Assembly (NCBI GenBank): GCA_916613615.1 | Contig: OU744727.1 | Coordinates: 22,038,777-22,102,776 of the forward strand | DNA length: 64,000 bases | DNA from: Steromphala cineraria | Taxonomy: Eukaryota > Mollusca > Gastropoda > Trochida > Trochidae | Direction of reading: 5' to 3' | Shown: one piece after another, positions 1 to 8,764 of the stretch | Layout of the letters: the number at the start of each line of letters is the position of its first letter | Numbering within the stretch: position 1 is the first letter of the stretch | Translations under genes and position numbers: made by a program | Notes under the pieces: generated by a model | Told to the model about the DNA's origin: nothing | Seen by the model: the letters and a program-made list of their open reading frames with translations, nothing else | The model's database searches: none

Positions 1-1
1 C

Positions 2-781
2 TATGACCGAATGATGGATAAGCTCCGTAGACGCTTCAACATCACAGAATCAGCCGCTTCTGCTCGACTGAGAATGAACAGCATGAGCCAACAGCCAGAT
101 GAGTCCCTGGAAGCATGGGCAGGAAGAGTGACAACCACTGCCCACACTGCATACCCTAACCTCCCAGAGGAGTTTGTAGAACAGGAAGTCAAGGAACGCT
201 TCTGTTTAGGGTGTATTGACAAAGAAGCTAGCACTTTGGTGTACAACTTAAAGCCGGTCACACTAGAGAGAGCGATTGAAGATATTCGGCAATTTAAGCA
301 TCACAAGGCCAACGAGCTACGCACACGCCCCCGCAGAGAAATCCGCTCTATTTCTTCAGAGACCGAAGAAGAATTATCAAGTCCGGAAGTGAGATCCACC
401 CGTCGCTCCACTTCCCCTAACCGTCTGGAAACTGCGAAAGATGAAGTACGACGTATCGTCAAAGAAGTAGTCAAGAATGATATGGACGGTGTCCGGAACG
501 ACATGGAGGAACTTAGGAAGGACAGTGAGAAGAACCGGAATGAAATTGGACAATTGCGTGATGGGGTAAATGACCTGAAAACATCGATATCAAGCCTGAC
601 CAAACTGGTCGAAGATAAGGTTACATACAAGCCCCGTCCACGTTCACCTAGCCCCACCCGAAATCAGAATTGTTACGGGTGTGGACAACCCGGCCATTTC
701 AAAGCGGAATGCCCCTTGAGATCGCCAACAAGGGATCGCAAAGTTTCCTTCCAGCGATCCCCAGAGAAACCTTTAAACTAG
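2..781 (+). CDS. gag: Gag polyprotein, 5' partial
   Basis: The frame is open to the window edge (codons start at base 2) and ends at TAG 779-781. The visible part is a helical capsid-like region, then a charged stretch with S/R-rich segments and a probable coiled coil (about 430-620), then one zinc knuckle of CX2CX4HX4C form (CYGCGQPGHFKAEC, about 673-714) near the C terminus. Gag packages the element RNA into particles; the knuckle binds nucleic acid. The stop codon directly follows a TTTAAAC slippery heptamer, so Gag is the unshifted product of a Gag-Pol frameshift. The N terminus is missing, so full length is unknown. Confidence 0.9.
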   Translation, partial: YDRMMDKLRRRFNITESAASARLRMNSMSQQPDESLEAWAGRVTTTAHTAYPNLPEEFVEQEVKERFCLGCIDKEASTLVYNLKPVTLERAIEDIRQFKHHKANELRTRPRREIRSISSETEEELSSPEVRSTRRSTSPNRLETAKDEVRRIVKEVVKNDMDGVRNDMEELRKDSEKNRNEIGQLRDGVNDLKTSISSLTKLVEDKVTYKPRPRSPSPTRNQNCYGCGQPGHFKAECPLRSPTRDRKVSFQRSPEKPLN

Positions 782-839
782 CGGGAGGAGAGTCAGCTGA
801 CCTACACTCTCCTCAGCATGGATTGAAGATTGAAGGTCA
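772..839 (+). promoter_or_regulatory. -1 programmed ribosomal frameshift signal at the Gag/Pol junction
   Basis: The heptamer TTTAAAC (772-778) is read T TTA AAC in the gag frame, the canonical X XXY YYZ form, and the gag stop TAG follows at once (779-781). Six bases downstream, a 9-bp stem can form (785-793 GAGGAGAGT with 806-814 ACTCTCCTC). Loop bases 798-802 (TGACC) can pair with 835-839 (GGTCA), giving an H-type pseudoknot. The pol frame is -1 to gag and open from 652. Pairing was checked by hand; folding energy was not calculated. Confidence 0.88.
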
Positions 840-3800
840 ACCCCCTTGGCCCCCAGACACCTTCTTTGCAAACTACGATTCGTGGTTCGGTCACACTCCA
901 CTTTTAGATGAGTGGGGTGAGATGGATGAAGAAACTGGACTTCCTATGATAACGGTAAACGCTCTCGACAACGGCGGTTCCTTTACAATACCAGTGAAAT
1001 TCCAAGGCACAGAAACACAGGCTGTGGTAGATACGGCCGCGGATAACACAATTGTTTCGGATGTTTTCTTTAATGAATTACCAGACAAACCAAATCTCAT
1101 TCAAGCCATCATTATTAACAATGCAGGAAGAGAGTTACGGATGAAAGGGTTTATCACCGACGTAGTGGACATCAACATTCAAGGGGCAACCTATCAACAG
1201 AATGTGTTAATAGCCCCCATAAATGATTCCCTCATTCTAGGTTTGGATTTCATGAAGAAGCATTGTTCGAGAATAAACCTTGATAGCAGCACAATTGTTA
1301 TCGGCGGGAAAGAGATCCCAATGACTCTGAAGACCAAACCCTCCGCAGTGTGCCATGTTTCGATATCTCAGTCGGTAGTTTTAGATCCCCGCACAGTATC
1401 TTATGTACGGTGCGTGGTGAGTAACCCTTTAGAGTATTGTGTTGTAGAACCGGCGTTGGATGTGAATAAATTTGCCTTAATGCCTAGAACTTTTCATAAG
1501 ATTACCAATGATTTGAAAGTGTGCTTGGTAAATGTTGCCGATCACCACGTGAAGCTACCCCAGGGCCAACTCCTCGGTCACGCGTATGACGCGGAGTTGG
1601 TGCAGTCTTGCAGTGATTCCGCCCCCGCTTCTCGGCTTGCGGAGGTTTCTTGCAGGTCCTCCACTGATGTTTTGGAGGGGGACCTGTTGGGGACAGTGCC
1701 TGCTCATCTACAGGATCTGTTCACCCGGTCTCGAGGTAATCTCTCTATCGAAGATCAGCGACGTCTGGTACTACTGTTACAAGAATTTGAGGATGTGTTT
1801 GCTAAGCATGACCTTGACCTGGGTGAGTTCACCGCAATCGAGCACGCAATAGACACCGGAGATCACAAACCCGTGAGACAACGTCTTCGACGAACACCCC
1901 TCGGATTTGCCCATGAAGAGGAGGCACATCTCAAGAAAATGTTGGATGCGGGAGTCATTCGCCCTTCAACTTCGGAGTGGGCATCAGCGCCAGTGCTGAT
2001 ACGGAAACGCGATGGAAGTGTCCGTTACTGTATTGATTTTCGCGAGACTAATGATAAAAGTGTCAAAGACAAATTCCCGCTGCCGCTGATAGATGACTGT
2101 CTGGATACCTTAGCGTCAAGTCGATGGTTTTCCAAGTTGGATGCTAACTCAGCTTACTGGCAAGTGAAAGTAAAGCCGGAAGATTGTAAGAAAACTGCCT
2201 TTGTTACCCGGTATGGTCTATTCGAGCACGTGAGGATGGCTTTCGGTCTCTGCAATGCCCCAGCAACATATGCCCGCGTGATGTCGCTCATATTGGCCGG
2301 ATTAAACTGGAACATAGTATTAGCCTTCTTGGACGACGCCATTGTGAACGGATCAAGTGTGCCCCAACATTTTGACAATCTACGCCAGGTGTTGAAACGA
2401 TTCAGACAGTACGGGTTAAAATTAAAACCAAAGAAATGTGAGTTGTTCCAGCAGGAAATAGAATTTCTGGGCCGCCTGGTAAGTCAGGGGAAACTAATGG
2501 TAAATCCTCACAGTCTGACCGCCGTGCAGGATTGGCCAAGACCAAGTCGGACAAAAGAAGTAGAACGCTTCCTTGGGTTCGCCAATTATCACAGAGCTTT
2601 CATCAATGACTATGCCCAGATAGCTCTTCCTCTTTATGCAATAACAGGCAAGAAACAATTCCTGTGGACGGATGCCCAAGAACAGAGTTTCCAGTGCTTG
2701 AAGGAAAAATTGGTAACCACCCCAGTCCTCAGTTTACCAACACTTGATGATCCCTTCATCTTGGATACAGACGCTTCCAACCACGCAATAGGAGCCGAAC
2801 TGATTCAAATCCAGGACGGACAAGAGAGAGTCATAAGCTACGGCAGTTTCTCCCTAACACCAGAACAAAGACGCTACTGCACCACCCGGAAAGAACTCCT
2901 TGCGGTGGTCAGATTCACTCGCCAATACAGACACTATCTCCTGGGACGCCATTTCCTGTTACGGACAGATCACAACAGCCTACGTTGGTTGTTGAACTTC
3001 AAGTCCCCGGAGGGTCAACTTGCACGCTGGTTAGAAGAGTTAAGCCAGTATGACATGACGGTGGAACACAGACCTGGTGCTAAACACCAAAACGCGGAAG
3101 GTCTATCTCGTTTGGATGACGATGGCCTTTGTGACGAGTACTCTCCCCTGGTGGATGTCAAAACCCTCCCATGTGGAGGATGCAAGTACTGCACCAAAGC
3201 TCAACAGAACTGGGGACAGTTCATTGACGAAGTAGACTACGCGGTGCCATTATCTCAACGTCCCAGACAGGTAAAAGCTTTGCCGACACCAGAGTCTACC
3301 GGAGGTCACTACCAAGTCCAACGCATTGAGATTCAAAGACAAGGATTGGTGATGTTGAACCCGGATTCATCAACCCCTCTGAGCTCACCCTGTATCAATC
3401 AAGTAAACACAAATCCTGTGGACGGTCAAGCAAAACTGGGATACTCAGCTTCGGACATTAGTCAAATGCAGAAGGCCGACCCGGACATAGCCATACTCTG
3501 GGAGTGGTTGCATCAAGGTACTCAACCCACCGAAGCTGAATTGCAGCTCGCCAGCCCTGCCTGCAAAACCTATTGGATAGACAGATCCCTATTCAGCTTA
3601 AACTCGCAAGATGTCATTGTGCGTACCCTTCCAGATCAAACTGACATCACCCTACTAACACCAGCGCAAATCAGACAGGACGTCCTTGCATCTCTTCATG
3701 ACATTCCTATGGGGGGACATGGAGGTATCACTAAAACCAAACAAAGAGTAAAACAGCAGTACTACTGGTACAAGTGTGGTCAAGATGTCACCGAATATGT

Positions 3801-4977
3801 AAAAGGATGCAGCGCATGTAACCGAAGTAAGAAGCTAGACAGAAAACCTAAATCTAAATTAACCATTTTCCATGCAGGTGCCCCCATGGAACGAGTACAT
3901 TTGGATTTTATTGGACCTCTACCGGAGAGTGACCAAGGCAACACCTGTATCCTCATGATGGTAGACCAGTTCACTAAGTGGGTGGAATGTGTGGCGCTTC
4001 CTCATCAGAAAGCGGAGCTCACGGCCAGGACCGCCGTGAACGAGTTCTTCTCAAGGTTTGGATTCCCTTTCCAAATTCACACGGATCAAGGTCGCAACTT
4101 CGAAAGCAATTTATTCAATGAAATGTGTAAAATGCTTCATATCACAAAAACGCATACCACTCCATACCGACCTTCTTCCAATGGACAAGTGGAAAGATAT
4201 AACCGCACTCTCCTACAAATGGTACGGTGTCATATCAATAAATCGCAAACCAATTGGGATGAATATCTGCCACAGTTCGCCGCAGCTATTCGCTCCTCTG
4301 TGAATCGACAAACAGGTTACACGGCCAACCGTGAAGTACATGTGCCCGCCGACTTAATGTTCTCGGAGCCAGACCAAGGAGATGAAGGAAAGAACACAGA
4401 CCAATATGTACAAGAACTGAGAGCGGGAATTATATCCGCTCACCATCAGGCGAGAGATCTCCTCAAAACATCTCTAATGAGGGCCAAGAGAGACTACGAC
4501 CTTAAAGCTCGGATTCACCAAATTGAAGAAAATCAGCCAGTGTACATCCTAGATTCTGCAGTCACGCCAGGGCGGTGTAAGAAACTATGTCCGGTGTGGA
4601 AAGGACCTTATTGGTTAGAGAAAAAGTTGTCACCTAACCTGTTCATTGTAAATTCACATAGTAAAAGGTTCACGGTCCATCACGATCGGGTTAAATTGTG
4701 TACAGATCGGTCTCTTCCACGTTGGCTCCAACGAAAGATTTCTCGCCAGGGGGCCACAGCTGCATCTGCAGTGGCCCCCACTCTTCCAGATCCCTTGGAT
4801 CCAGGTGATAGTGTTGACATGGTTTATTGTTTTTGTCGGCAACCAGATGATGGGGATTTCATGATTGCCTGTGATTCATGTGATGAATGGTTTCATGGTA
4901 AATGTGTTCAAGTAACGGAGCGAGCAGCAGCTAAAATGTTAGAATATCACTGTCCAGACTGTCTCTCTGAGATGTGA
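772..4977 (+). CDS. pol: Pol polyprotein: protease, RT, RNase H, integrase, C-terminal PHD finger
   Basis: Made as Gag-Pol by -1 frameshifting; the frame is open from 652 (stop TAG at 649-651) to TGA 4975-4977. Domains in order: aspartic protease with a DTAA active site (1030-1041) and an ILG flap-side motif (about 1231); reverse transcriptase with FLDD (2326-2337); RNase H with its D at 2770, KELL near 2890 and RTDH near 2965; integrase HHCC zinc finger (about 3697-3820); integrase core with D (3904), D (4084) and E (4192), the last two 35 residues apart; GPY/F module (KGPYW, about 4600). It ends with a PHD finger (4828-4962) carrying the C4HC3 ligands, where chromoviruses have a chromodomain. 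FLDD replaces the commoner YVDD/YLDD but keeps both metal-binding aspartates. No internal stop. Confidence 0.93.
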   Translation, partial: FKLAGGESADLHSPQHGLKIEGQPPWPPDTFFANYDSWFGHTPLLDEWGEMDEETGLPMITVNALDNGGSFTIPVKFQGTETQAVVDTAADNTIVSDVFFNELPDKPNLIQAIIINNAGRELRMKGFITDVVDINIQGATYQQNVLIAPINDSLILGLDFMKKHCSRINLDSSTIVIGGKEIPMTLKTKPSAVCHVSISQSVVLDPRTVSYVRCVVSNPLEYCVVEPALDVNKFALMPRTFHKITNDLKVCLVNVADHHVKLPQGQLLGHAYDAELVQSCSDSAPASRLAEVSCRSSTDVLEGDLLGTVPAHLQDLFTRSRGNLSIEDQRRLVLLLQEFEDVFAKHDLDLGEFTAIEHAIDTGDHKPVRQRLRRTPLGFAHEEEAHLKKMLDAGVIRPSTSEWASAPVLIRKRDGSVRYCIDFRETNDKSVKDKFPLPLIDDCLDTLASSRWFSKLDANSAYWQVKVKPEDCKKTAFVTRYGLFEHVRMAFGLCNAPATYARVMSLILAGLNWNIVLAFLDDAIVNGSSVPQHFDNLRQVLKRFRQYGLKLKPKKCELFQQEIEFLGRLVSQGKLMVNPHSLTAVQDWPRPSRTKEVERFLGFANYHRAFINDYAQIALPLYAITGKKQFLWTDAQEQSFQCLKEKLVTTPVLSLPTLDDPFILDTDASNHAIGAELIQIQDGQERVISYGSFSLTPEQRRYCTTRKELLAVVRFTRQYRHYLLGRHFLLRTDHNSLRWLLNFKSPEGQLARWLEELSQYDMTVEHRPGAKHQNAEGLSRLDDDGLCDEYSPLVDVKTLPCGGCKYCTKAQQNWGQFIDEVDYAVPLSQRPRQVKALPTPESTGGHYQVQRIEIQRQGLVMLNPDSSTPLSSPCINQVNTNPVDGQAKLGYSASDISQMQKADPDIAILWEWLHQGTQPTEAELQLASPACKTYWIDRSLFSLNSQDVIVRTLPDQTDITLLTPAQIRQDVLASLHDIPMGGHGGITKTKQRVKQQYYWYKCGQDVTEYVKGCSACNRSKKLDRKPKSKLTIFHAGAPMERVHLDFIGPLPESDQGNTCILMMVDQFTKWVECVALPHQKAELTARTAVNEFFSRFGFPFQIHTDQGRNFESNLFNEMCKMLHITKTHTTPYRPSSNGQVERYNRTLLQMVRCHINKSQTNWDEYLPQFAAAIRSSVNRQTGYTANREVHVPADLMFSEPDQGDEGKNTDQYVQELRAGIISAHHQARDLLKTSLMRAKRDYDLKARIHQIEENQPVYILDSAVTPGRCKKLCPVWKGPYWLEKKLSPNLFIVNSHSKRFTVHHDRVKLCTDRSLPRWLQRKISRQGATAASAVAPTLPDPLDPGDSVDMVYCFCRQPDDGDFMIACDSCDEWFHGKCVQVTERAAAKMLEYHCPDCLSEM
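4816..4974 (+). other. PHD finger domain at the C terminus of Pol
   Basis: The ligand pattern is C-x-C (4828, 4834), C-x2-C (4870, 4879), H (4894) and C (4903), then C-x2-C (4951, 4960), with the conserved DEWFHGKC core. A Tyr before the first Cys and a Met-Ile-Ala-Cys-Asp run resemble PHD fingers of the ING/TAF3 type that read H3K4me3. That reading activity is an inference from family resemblance. It could tether integration complexes to active promoters, as chromodomains tether chromoviruses to other chromatin. Confidence 0.85.
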
Positions 4978-4991
4978 ATTCTTTGTTACAG
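4978..4991 (+). promoter_or_regulatory. candidate 3' splice site for a subgenomic mRNA of the third ORF
   Basis: Just after the pol stop there is a pyrimidine-rich run ending in TTGTTACAG, followed by G. The first ATG of the third ORF is 52 bases on. A spliced message is one way to express an env-position ORF. The two frames overlap by only 7 bases (4971-4977), with no slippery heptamer in the overlap, so a second frameshift looks unlikely. Not proven; reinitiation is the alternative. Confidence 0.35.
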
Positions 4992-5042
4992 GATCATACA
5001 GCTTACTCTTGCGATCTCACGATCTACTACAACAATCCAACA

Positions 5043-7412
5043 ATGTCAAACCAAGCTTCAAGTCTTCGTGCCCTTATAGCTGAAGAGATCAGGGAGGAAA
5101 GAAGAGAGAGAGAGGAGAAAGAGAAGGAGGAAAGAGAGAGGAAGGAAAGAGAGGAGAGACTGAGGGAACGCCCCAGTGTGTCTGCCAGCCTCCGTGCCCT
5201 CATTGTGGAGGAACTTGAGGAAGAGAGGGAGAAAAAAGAGGAGGAGGAAAAGAAAGAGGTGGAAAAAAGGGAGCGTCAAGCCAGGAGGGACAAAGAGGCC
5301 TGGCTCTATATGCAGAGAAACAGTGTGGCGTACAAAGTGTTGACGGGCCAGATGCCACTTCCATCCCGGGAGGCTCCAGTCGGTGTTCGACGGGAGCCCA
5401 CCCGTAGTCCACCAGTCTCTGTAGACCGGAGATCACCAAAGAAAGTCCGCTTCCACCCAGGATACAAGCGCGAGGACCTGGGGAGGTACACAGTTGAAAG
5501 CTCTGTCAAGCCGGAATCCGGACCCACGCCTCCACCTGTCAGCAGGGTGGTGGTACGCCTTCCTCTCCCGAGGAATCCCCCGAGACTCACAGCCAAGGAA
5601 AGAGAGGGAGAACGTAGAGGCCAGCGACCATTCAGGAGAACTGAGGAACCAAGGAACCAGTCTCCTCGAGCCAGGGAAAGAGGGGAAGACCGTCGATACC
5701 AGCGACCATTCAGGAGAACTGAGGAACCAAGGAACCAGTCTCCTCGAGCCAGGGAAAGAGGGGAAGAACGTCGATACCAGCGACCACTCAGGAGAACTGA
5801 GGAACCGGAGAACCAGTCTCGTCGATCCCGATCCATCCCTGACAACCGGTCACGTCCATCAACCAGGCCATCCCCCGAAGAACGCCAGAGATCTTACAGG
5901 GATGCAAGGTCAAGATCCCCCCTCAGTTACCGACGAGAGAGACCGGGACCTGCCCAGATCCCTGCCTCGACCCCCACAGGATCCAAATGTCCGGTGGTGG
6001 GGTGTGGCAAATGGAGCAAGAAGTTGCGGGACCATGCTTTCAACGGTCATCTTCCCCGGTATCTACAAGATCGCCACAGTCAGATGACGGTGGGTGACGA
6101 AGAGGCCCTGGACAAAGTCTCCCTAGCCCTACGCCAACTGTCCCAGTGGATAGTTGGTCCAACAGCCACCCCGAAGACCCTCTTCCACCACATCCGGGGA
6201 AAACTGGAACTCCCGGCGAATTGTGAGGTCCCCCCAACTGCCTACGGCCACATGAAGGCTCTCTGCCAGAAGGAGGGCTGGAGGATCCCTCCCCAAGGAT
6301 TCCAAGTCAATCCCATCAACTCCCCCGCCTGCCTGCGCCACTGGAGGGTAACGCTGCATACCCTTAACCTGTTGACCCCAGACCAGCGTGCTGTCTTCAA
6401 AACTCTCTTGATGCCAGTATCAAGACCTCATGCGACGCCCAGGACAACAGGATGGGAAGAAACCACATCGGCACCGCCACCCCCTGAGTCGTGGGATGCT
6501 GAACTCATGCATGAATCAGCCGTAGCACCGCCACCCCTTGAGTCATGGGATGCTACCATAGAGACACCCGACACCAGTGAGCCAGAGGGACACCCCGCGC
6601 CAGTTGTCATAGACAGCCACTTCCACCTGGACAGGACGTGGAAGGCTCTCGGATTGAGCGGCAAGCCCTCTTCGGACCGCCTACTTATGGAAGGACCCCA
6701 GCCAAGCCCTCGCCACTCTGTCCACGTCACGGGAGTGGTAGAGGTCTATTGTGACCCACAGACCCACCCCACCACTGCCTCCGACGAGTTTGGCGTGGTT
6801 CGGGCTGTTGGAATCCATCCCAAGAACGCCGGCAACATCACCGACCGCCAATTCCTCCGGATGATAGAGCTCTGGAGGAAGGATGGGATCGTGCCAGGAG
6901 AGATGGGCCTGGACCGCTCTGTCCACCCAAGCCTGTGGGAAGCTCAGGATGAAACACTCGCCAAACAAGCCCAGTTTGTGCCGCCCCACAAGCCTGTGGT
7001 AGTACACGTCAGGGGAACGGAGGGAGACCCGTATGCAGCGGACGTTCATACCAGGTGCCAACAAATACTACTCACGCATCTCAGCCCTAGCCAGCCCGTC
7101 CACGTGCACTGCTTTACAGGCCTGGAGACAACCGTCCGAGAATGGACCCACACCTTCCCGGACAGCTATTTCGGTATTGCGGGCCGCGTCGCGCAGTTCG
7201 ATGCGGCTCAAATTCAGGCTCTTCAAGCCATACCATTCCAAAGATTGCTGCTGGAGACTGACTCACCTTACATGCCGCCACCTGGCCACCGAGTCAACTC
7301 CCCAACCCTGATAAAGCATACAGCGGAGAAAATTGCGGAATTTCTGGACCGAACGGTGGAGGGCATCCTGGCTCAGACTAGAGACAACGCCAGGGTGTTA
7401 TATGGATTGTGA
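5043..7412 (+). CDS. Accessory ORF in env position: charged N terminus, zinc finger, TatD-type metallonuclease
   Basis: 789 residues from the first ATG. The frame is also open upstream to 4971, but with no ATG. The N terminus is an E/R/K-rich probable coiled coil (5073-5290). A basic R/P/S-rich region follows with three 78-bp repeats (5621-5825), then a C-x4-C-x9-H-x4-H zinc finger (Cys 5988 and 6003, His 6033 and 6048). The C-terminal third (about 6600-7400) is a TatD-family hydrolase with every metal/active-site motif in order: HFH (6618-6626), GEMGLD (Glu 6900), VVVHV (His 7005), VHVHCFTG (His 7107) and LLETDSPY (Asp 7260). Known TatD proteins are metal-dependent nucleases; human TATDN2 is the nearest named relative I can suggest. 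A role in processing element cDNA or RNA-DNA hybrids is inference. Confidence 0.88.
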   Translation: MSNQASSLRALIAEEIREERREREEKEKEERERKEREERLRERPSVSASLRALIVEELEEEREKKEEEEKKEVEKRERQARRDKEAWLYMQRNSVAYKVLTGQMPLPSREAPVGVRREPTRSPPVSVDRRSPKKVRFHPGYKREDLGRYTVESSVKPESGPTPPPVSRVVVRLPLPRNPPRLTAKEREGERRGQRPFRRTEEPRNQSPRARERGEDRRYQRPFRRTEEPRNQSPRARERGEERRYQRPLRRTEEPENQSRRSRSIPDNRSRPSTRPSPEERQRSYRDARSRSPLSYRRERPGPAQIPASTPTGSKCPVVGCGKWSKKLRDHAFNGHLPRYLQDRHSQMTVGDEEALDKVSLALRQLSQWIVGPTATPKTLFHHIRGKLELPANCEVPPTAYGHMKALCQKEGWRIPPQGFQVNPINSPACLRHWRVTLHTLNLLTPDQRAVFKTLLMPVSRPHATPRTTGWEETTSAPPPPESWDAELMHESAVAPPPLESWDATIETPDTSEPEGHPAPVVIDSHFHLDRTWKALGLSGKPSSDRLLMEGPQPSPRHSVHVTGVVEVYCDPQTHPTTASDEFGVVRAVGIHPKNAGNITDRQFLRMIELWRKDGIVPGEMGLDRSVHPSLWEAQDETLAKQAQFVPPHKPVVVHVRGTEGDPYAADVHTRCQQILLTHLSPSQPVHVHCFTGLETTVREWTHTFPDSYFGIAGRVAQFDAAQIQALQAIPFQRLLLETDSPYMPPPGHRVNSPTLIKHTAEKIAEFLDRTVEGILAQTRDNARVLYGL
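5621..5825 (+). repeat. three in-frame 78-bp tandem repeats in the accessory ORF
   Basis: Units begin at 5621, 5699 and 5777 with CCAGCGACCA. Each encodes 26 residues of the kind RPFRRTEEPRNQSPRARERG. The third copy diverges near its end. The period is a multiple of three, so copy number can change without breaking the frame. Confidence 0.9.
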
Positions 7413-7543
7413 AGACAAAAATCCAGGGATGGGGCATGAAAATGCTCCAGTCTACTCTCCGGCCCTGTTCGCCGGAGACTACAGATCCCCGCAGGGATGT
7501 TACTCGCGGGAGATCCCAAGAACCACTAGAAGAGGGCCTTATT

Positions 7544-7556
7544 AAACGAGGGAGAG
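7544..7556 (+). promoter_or_regulatory. polypurine tract for plus-strand priming
   Basis: The purine-rich run AAACGAGGGAGAG directly abuts the TGTGGT start of the 3' LTR, the expected place for a polypurine tract. Confidence 0.7.
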
Positions 7557-8216
7557 TGTGGTGATCAGCGGTTCCCGGCAGCCTGGCCGACCCGACGTTC
7601 TCCGAACGACAACCCAGACAGCCGAGAGTTCCCGAGCTGCCCCGACGACGGTTCCCGAGTCGCCCCGAGGACTGCCGATTGCTGCCCTCACCCAGAGAGT
7701 CTGTGTCAAGCGATTGTAAGTATAGGACGTGTTTCCCTACCTTGCAATTAGCACACTCGCCGACTCGCATTAGAATGCTTTTGTAGCTGCTAGCTTATGC
7801 TTCTCTAGTGTAGTAACTTTCTTGTAAACCCCAGGTTCACAACACTATGCATATGGCATAGATGTATCACATGTGTAAATTGTATTAAGATATGCTTTAA
7901 TATGAAGTTGATATGCATAACATATATGCGTGTGATTGATGTAATATAATATCTGCTATCATGTGGCATGTATTTCAAATCTATAATCATTGTTTAAGTA
8001 TATTATTCATCACATGTCATAATCTTTCAATATTTATATCATACCAATCTATTGGCACATTGTCAATTGTACTGACTGAATCAAACCCTAATTATTGTTA
8101 TTATTGTTTCAGGGTTTTTATTGTTTTCATAGTTTTGTAATAAACTATTGCTGGCCATATCGAACATCAACCTTCGTCTGTGTTCTTTCCACCTTCACAC
8201 ATTCGACTCGGTTACA
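7557..8216 (+). repeat. 3' long terminal repeat of the LTR element
   Basis: Starts TGTGGTGATC just after the purine tract and ends GTTACA, so it has the TG...CA ends expected of an LTR, about 660 bp. A polyadenylation signal AATAAA lies at 8139-8144. Bounds come from the end motifs and purine tract alone, because the 5' LTR is off the window. The flanking base run after it (TTTTA) would be half of a target-site duplication. Confidence 0.72.
8139..8144 (+). terminator. polyadenylation signal in the 3' LTR
   Basis: AATAAA about 70 bases before the LTR end, the usual placement for the R/U5 boundary of a retroelement. Confidence 0.65.
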
Positions 8217-8764
8217 TTTTTAATTCTCATCAGAGAAACTGTTGTATGACAAATGCTTTTTAACCAACCATGCCTGCATAAAGAGATATTAACGAAAATG
8301 TATTTCGACAAAGGCGGTGCACTTTGTCCTGTAGTTTGGGGCAAAGCGCCCCATGCGATAAGTCACACAAATGTGGTATGTCAAACACCTGTAATAAGCC
8401 ATTACTATTCTCACAGCTCACAGGCACCCTTATGACAACTAAACAAATAATAAAAACCTAAAGTGTAGTAAAAGGCCCAGTAAGCAAAGAAGGACAAAAT
8501 ATTTTTCTTATATGTCATTCTAAATGAAACAAAATCCTTTAATATAATTTTATACTTCATTGGCAACATCTATTTAGAAGAATGCATGAAAATTAAAGAA
8601 TGAAAATGACAAATCTATTTTAAGATATTTTCTTATGAAAACCAATAAATAACCCTGACGCTATAATGCGTTGACCATTATGACATATCTAAGATCATTC
8701 GAGGCAAAGGAGATATAACGCTTAGTCACTTTGCCCTGATGGCGCGCTTTGCGTGGTCTCCCCT
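8217..8764. other. no feature recognised
   Basis: AT-rich sequence without a convincing frame or repeat. Short open frames here look random. Confidence 0.5.

Larger units (their letters stand above)
1..8216 (+). mobile_element. Ty3/gypsy-like LTR retrotransposon with PHD finger and TatD ORF, 5' end outside window
   Basis: Order seen: Gag with a CCHC knuckle, -1 frameshift signal, Pol (aspartic protease, RT, RNase H, integrase, GPY/F module, PHD finger), a third ORF with a TatD nuclease domain, a purine tract and a 3' LTR. Protease-RT-RNase H-integrase order with a D,D35E integrase and a KGPYW motif is that of Ty3/gypsy (Metaviridae). All three frames are open, so the copy looks young. The 5' LTR, primer-binding site and N-terminal Gag lie upstream of base 1, so LTR identity and target-site duplication cannot be checked here. 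The third ORF sits where errantiviruses carry env but shows no signal peptide or membrane segment. Confidence 0.93.

Noticed and set aside
4971..4977. Second -1 frameshift fusing Pol to the TatD ORF
   Set aside because: The 7-base overlap GATGTGA contains no slippery heptamer.
5306..5845. 179-residue open frame on the minus strand
   Set aside because: Antisense shadow of the repeat region of the accessory ORF; its repeats only mirror the 78-bp units.
5494..6087. 197-residue plus-strand frame
   Set aside because: Out-of-frame shadow of the accessory ORF; no motif of its own.
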